Part shown: in pieces, positions 13,010 to 13,180 of the stretch
Layout of the letters: every line of letters begins with the position of its first letter
Position numbering within the stretch: position 1 is the first letter of the stretch
Source of the DNA: Oscillibacter sp.
Lineage (GTDB): Bacteria; Bacillota; Clostridia; Oscillospirales; Oscillospiraceae
Direction of reading: 5' to 3'
DNA: 13,180 nt
Assembly (NCBI GenBank): GCA_020025475.1
Contig: JAHHSA010000045.1
Coordinates: 1 to 13,180 of the forward strand
Notes under the pieces: model-generated
Databases searched by the model: none
What the model saw: the letters and a program-made list of their open reading frames with translations, nothing else
Told to the model about the DNA's origin: nothing
Translations under genes and position numbers: made by a program

Positions 13010-13049
13010 AAAGCCCCCTTATGTAGTTGTCCTACACAAGGGGGCTTTT
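13010..13049. terminator. Bidirectional terminator between uvrC and a convergent gene
   Basis: AAAGCCCCCTTATGTAG (13010-13026) pairs with CTACACAAGGGGGCTTT (13032-13048) over 17 positions with one A-C mismatch on the plus strand, which becomes a G-U pair on the minus strand. A TTTT run lies on the plus side and AAA on the other. It serves uvrC (165 bases after its stop) and the minus-strand gene ending at 13128. Confidence 0.85.
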
Positions 13050-13127
13050 GTCTATTGTGCGTTTTTACTGGATTGGTTCACCTGGAAGCGGCCTTTTCAG
13101 ACACGCTACATGGAGCTTGTCCAGTTC

Positions 13128-13180
13128 TTACTTCGCAGCCTTGGCCTCGCGGATTGCCTGGGTCAGCATGGGAGTGACCT
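13128..13180 (-). CDS. C-terminal end of an unidentified minus-strand gene (partial)
   Basis: On the minus strand the last 16 codons before a TAA read VTPMLTQAIREAKAAK. The gene runs in from beyond the right edge. The open frame, coding-like composition and a terminator 78 bases downstream support a real gene end, but the tail is too short to name a family. Confidence 0.55.
   Translation of the reverse strand, partial: VTPMLTQAIREAKAAK

Overview
The window reads as chromosomal DNA of a GC-rich, spore-forming Clostridium-class Firmicute, probably of the gut-associated Oscillospirales (Flavonifractor/Lawsonibacter-like). This rests on a SpoVT homologue, strong AGGAGG-type ribosome binding sites, HPr with both His15 and Ser46, a rubrerythrin, and a GH112 phosphorylase behind a sugar ABC transporter. 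The taxon is inferred from gene content and protein style, not from a search. No tRNA, rRNA, CRISPR array, insertion sequence or phage gene was seen.

Layout. (1) 1-2479: the 3' end of a sugar-uptake operon, with the tail of a probable carbohydrate ABC permease, a 65-aa two-helix membrane protein and a GH112 beta-galactoside phosphorylase. (2) 2480-3518: a 387-base gap, then spoVT behind a sigma-G-like promoter and ending in a strong terminator. (3) 3591-5862: a two-gene operon of G3E/COG0523-type P-loop proteins. The first has a 79-residue His/Cys-rich repeat. The second joins a degenerate G3E domain to a TIGR03943/YcgQ-like domain. The operon ends at two hairpins. (4) 5968-8477: an LTA-synthase-like sulfatase-fold membrane enzyme, coupled by a 1-base overlap to a small polytopic membrane protein, ending at a bidirectional terminator. 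(5) 8495-9673, minus strand: trmO, and upstream of it a small lipoprotein of 11-residue repeats. (6) 9884-12844, plus strand: rubrerythrin, HPr and uvrC, apparently with separate promoters or terminators. (7) 12845-13180: a palindrome, a terminator, and the last 16 codons of an unidentified minus-strand gene.

Most genes are housekeeping. The least explained part is the metal-GTPase pair at 3660-5783. It looks like a metal-handling module in which a His/Cys-loaded COG0523 metallochaperone is paired with a GTPase-TIGR03943 fusion, and no permease partner is visible. Secondary points of interest are the 11-mer repeat lipoprotein, whose possible promoter shares its -10 with the spoVT promoter, and several perfect palindromes without T-tracts.
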